A stretch of 64,000 bases of DNA from Conyzicola nivalis (lineage in GTDB: Bacteria; Actinomycetota; Actinomycetes; Actinomycetales; Microbacteriaceae). The position numbers and the translations under genes are program-made. Location: NCBI RefSeq assembly GCF_014639655.1, contig NZ_BMGB01000001.1, positions 434,001 through 498,000 of the forward strand, in the 5' to 3' direction. Numbering within the stretch: the stretch's first letter is position 1; each line of letters begins with the position of its first letter. The notes beneath the pieces were generated by a model, which was not told where the DNA came from, made no database searches, and saw nothing but the letters and a program-made list of their open reading frames with translations. Shown in pieces: positions 63,909-64,000 of this stretch.

Positions 63909-64000
63909 CTTCCGATTCTCCCGCACGAGCACCGTGACCCAGACCGTGCCGGAGGCGGACCGCGCGCCGCTCACACAGACGCGATTTAGACTGATGCGAT

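Overview
This window looks like chromosomal DNA of a high-GC Gram-positive bacterium, most probably an actinobacterium of the family Microbacteriaceae. The reasons are the strong GC bias at third codon positions, many GTG/TTG starts, many genes that look leaderless, and a typical actinobacterial gene order from dapB through thyA, folA, dapA, rnj, ftsK, pgsA, cinA, clgR, DUF3046, recA, recX, miaB, miaA, dapF and hflX to lexA. The family assignment is inference from gene order and sequence style. No rRNA, tRNA, CRISPR array or complete insertion sequence was seen.

The left third (0-13.3 kb) is mostly accessory and envelope-related. It holds a HelD-type RNA polymerase recycling helicase, two paralogous membrane-anchored NERD-domain proteins, a Gfo/Idh/MocA oxidoreductase, an HdeD-like membrane protein, an unusual regulator fusing an HxlR-type winged helix to a SARP-like module, a secreted Cys-repeat protein with a LAATG sorting signal, two divergent trypsin-like proteases (MarP-like and HtrA-like) and a DUF222/HNH endonuclease. 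From about 13.3 to 15.35 kb the base composition drops clearly. This islet carries three unrecognised genes, including a tight two-gene pair (332-aa soluble protein plus 152-aa four-helix membrane protein) that is the best candidate for an undescribed system.

From 15.4 to 29.4 kb lie rpsO, a fructosamine-kinase-like gene, a FUSC membrane protein, a luciferase-like monooxygenase with its FMN reductase, a fumarylacetoacetase-family enzyme, two tandem GH6 cellulase-family genes, a LysR/MFS divergent pair, pnp with a structured leader (probable Actino-pnp RNA), an aldo/keto reductase and a small membrane protein. From 29.5 to 44.9 kb lie an M16 peptidase, lysine/diaminopimelate genes (dapB, dapA), thyA-folA, RNase J, FtsK, PgsA and CinA, interspersed with small accessory genes and one apparently truncated AbiEi-like gene.

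From 45.0 to 59.5 kb lies a DNA repair, translation-quality and methionine block: clgR, recA-recX, miaB-miaA-dapF, hflX, metF-metE, and lexA divergent from a small LysM membrane protein that is probably an SOS-induced division suppressor. LexA boxes are visible upstream of recA and of the LysM gene, so the regulator and two likely targets sit in one window. Both SOS transcripts appear to carry strong hairpins in their leaders. The right end is a histidine operon (hisC, hisB, hisH, hisA/priA) followed by an SseB-family gene and a small HAAS-like gene.

At least eight genes have a TAnnnT box ending 5-10 nt before the start codon, which indicates widespread leaderless transcription and helped in choosing starts. 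No gene-free stretch exceeds about 300 bases.
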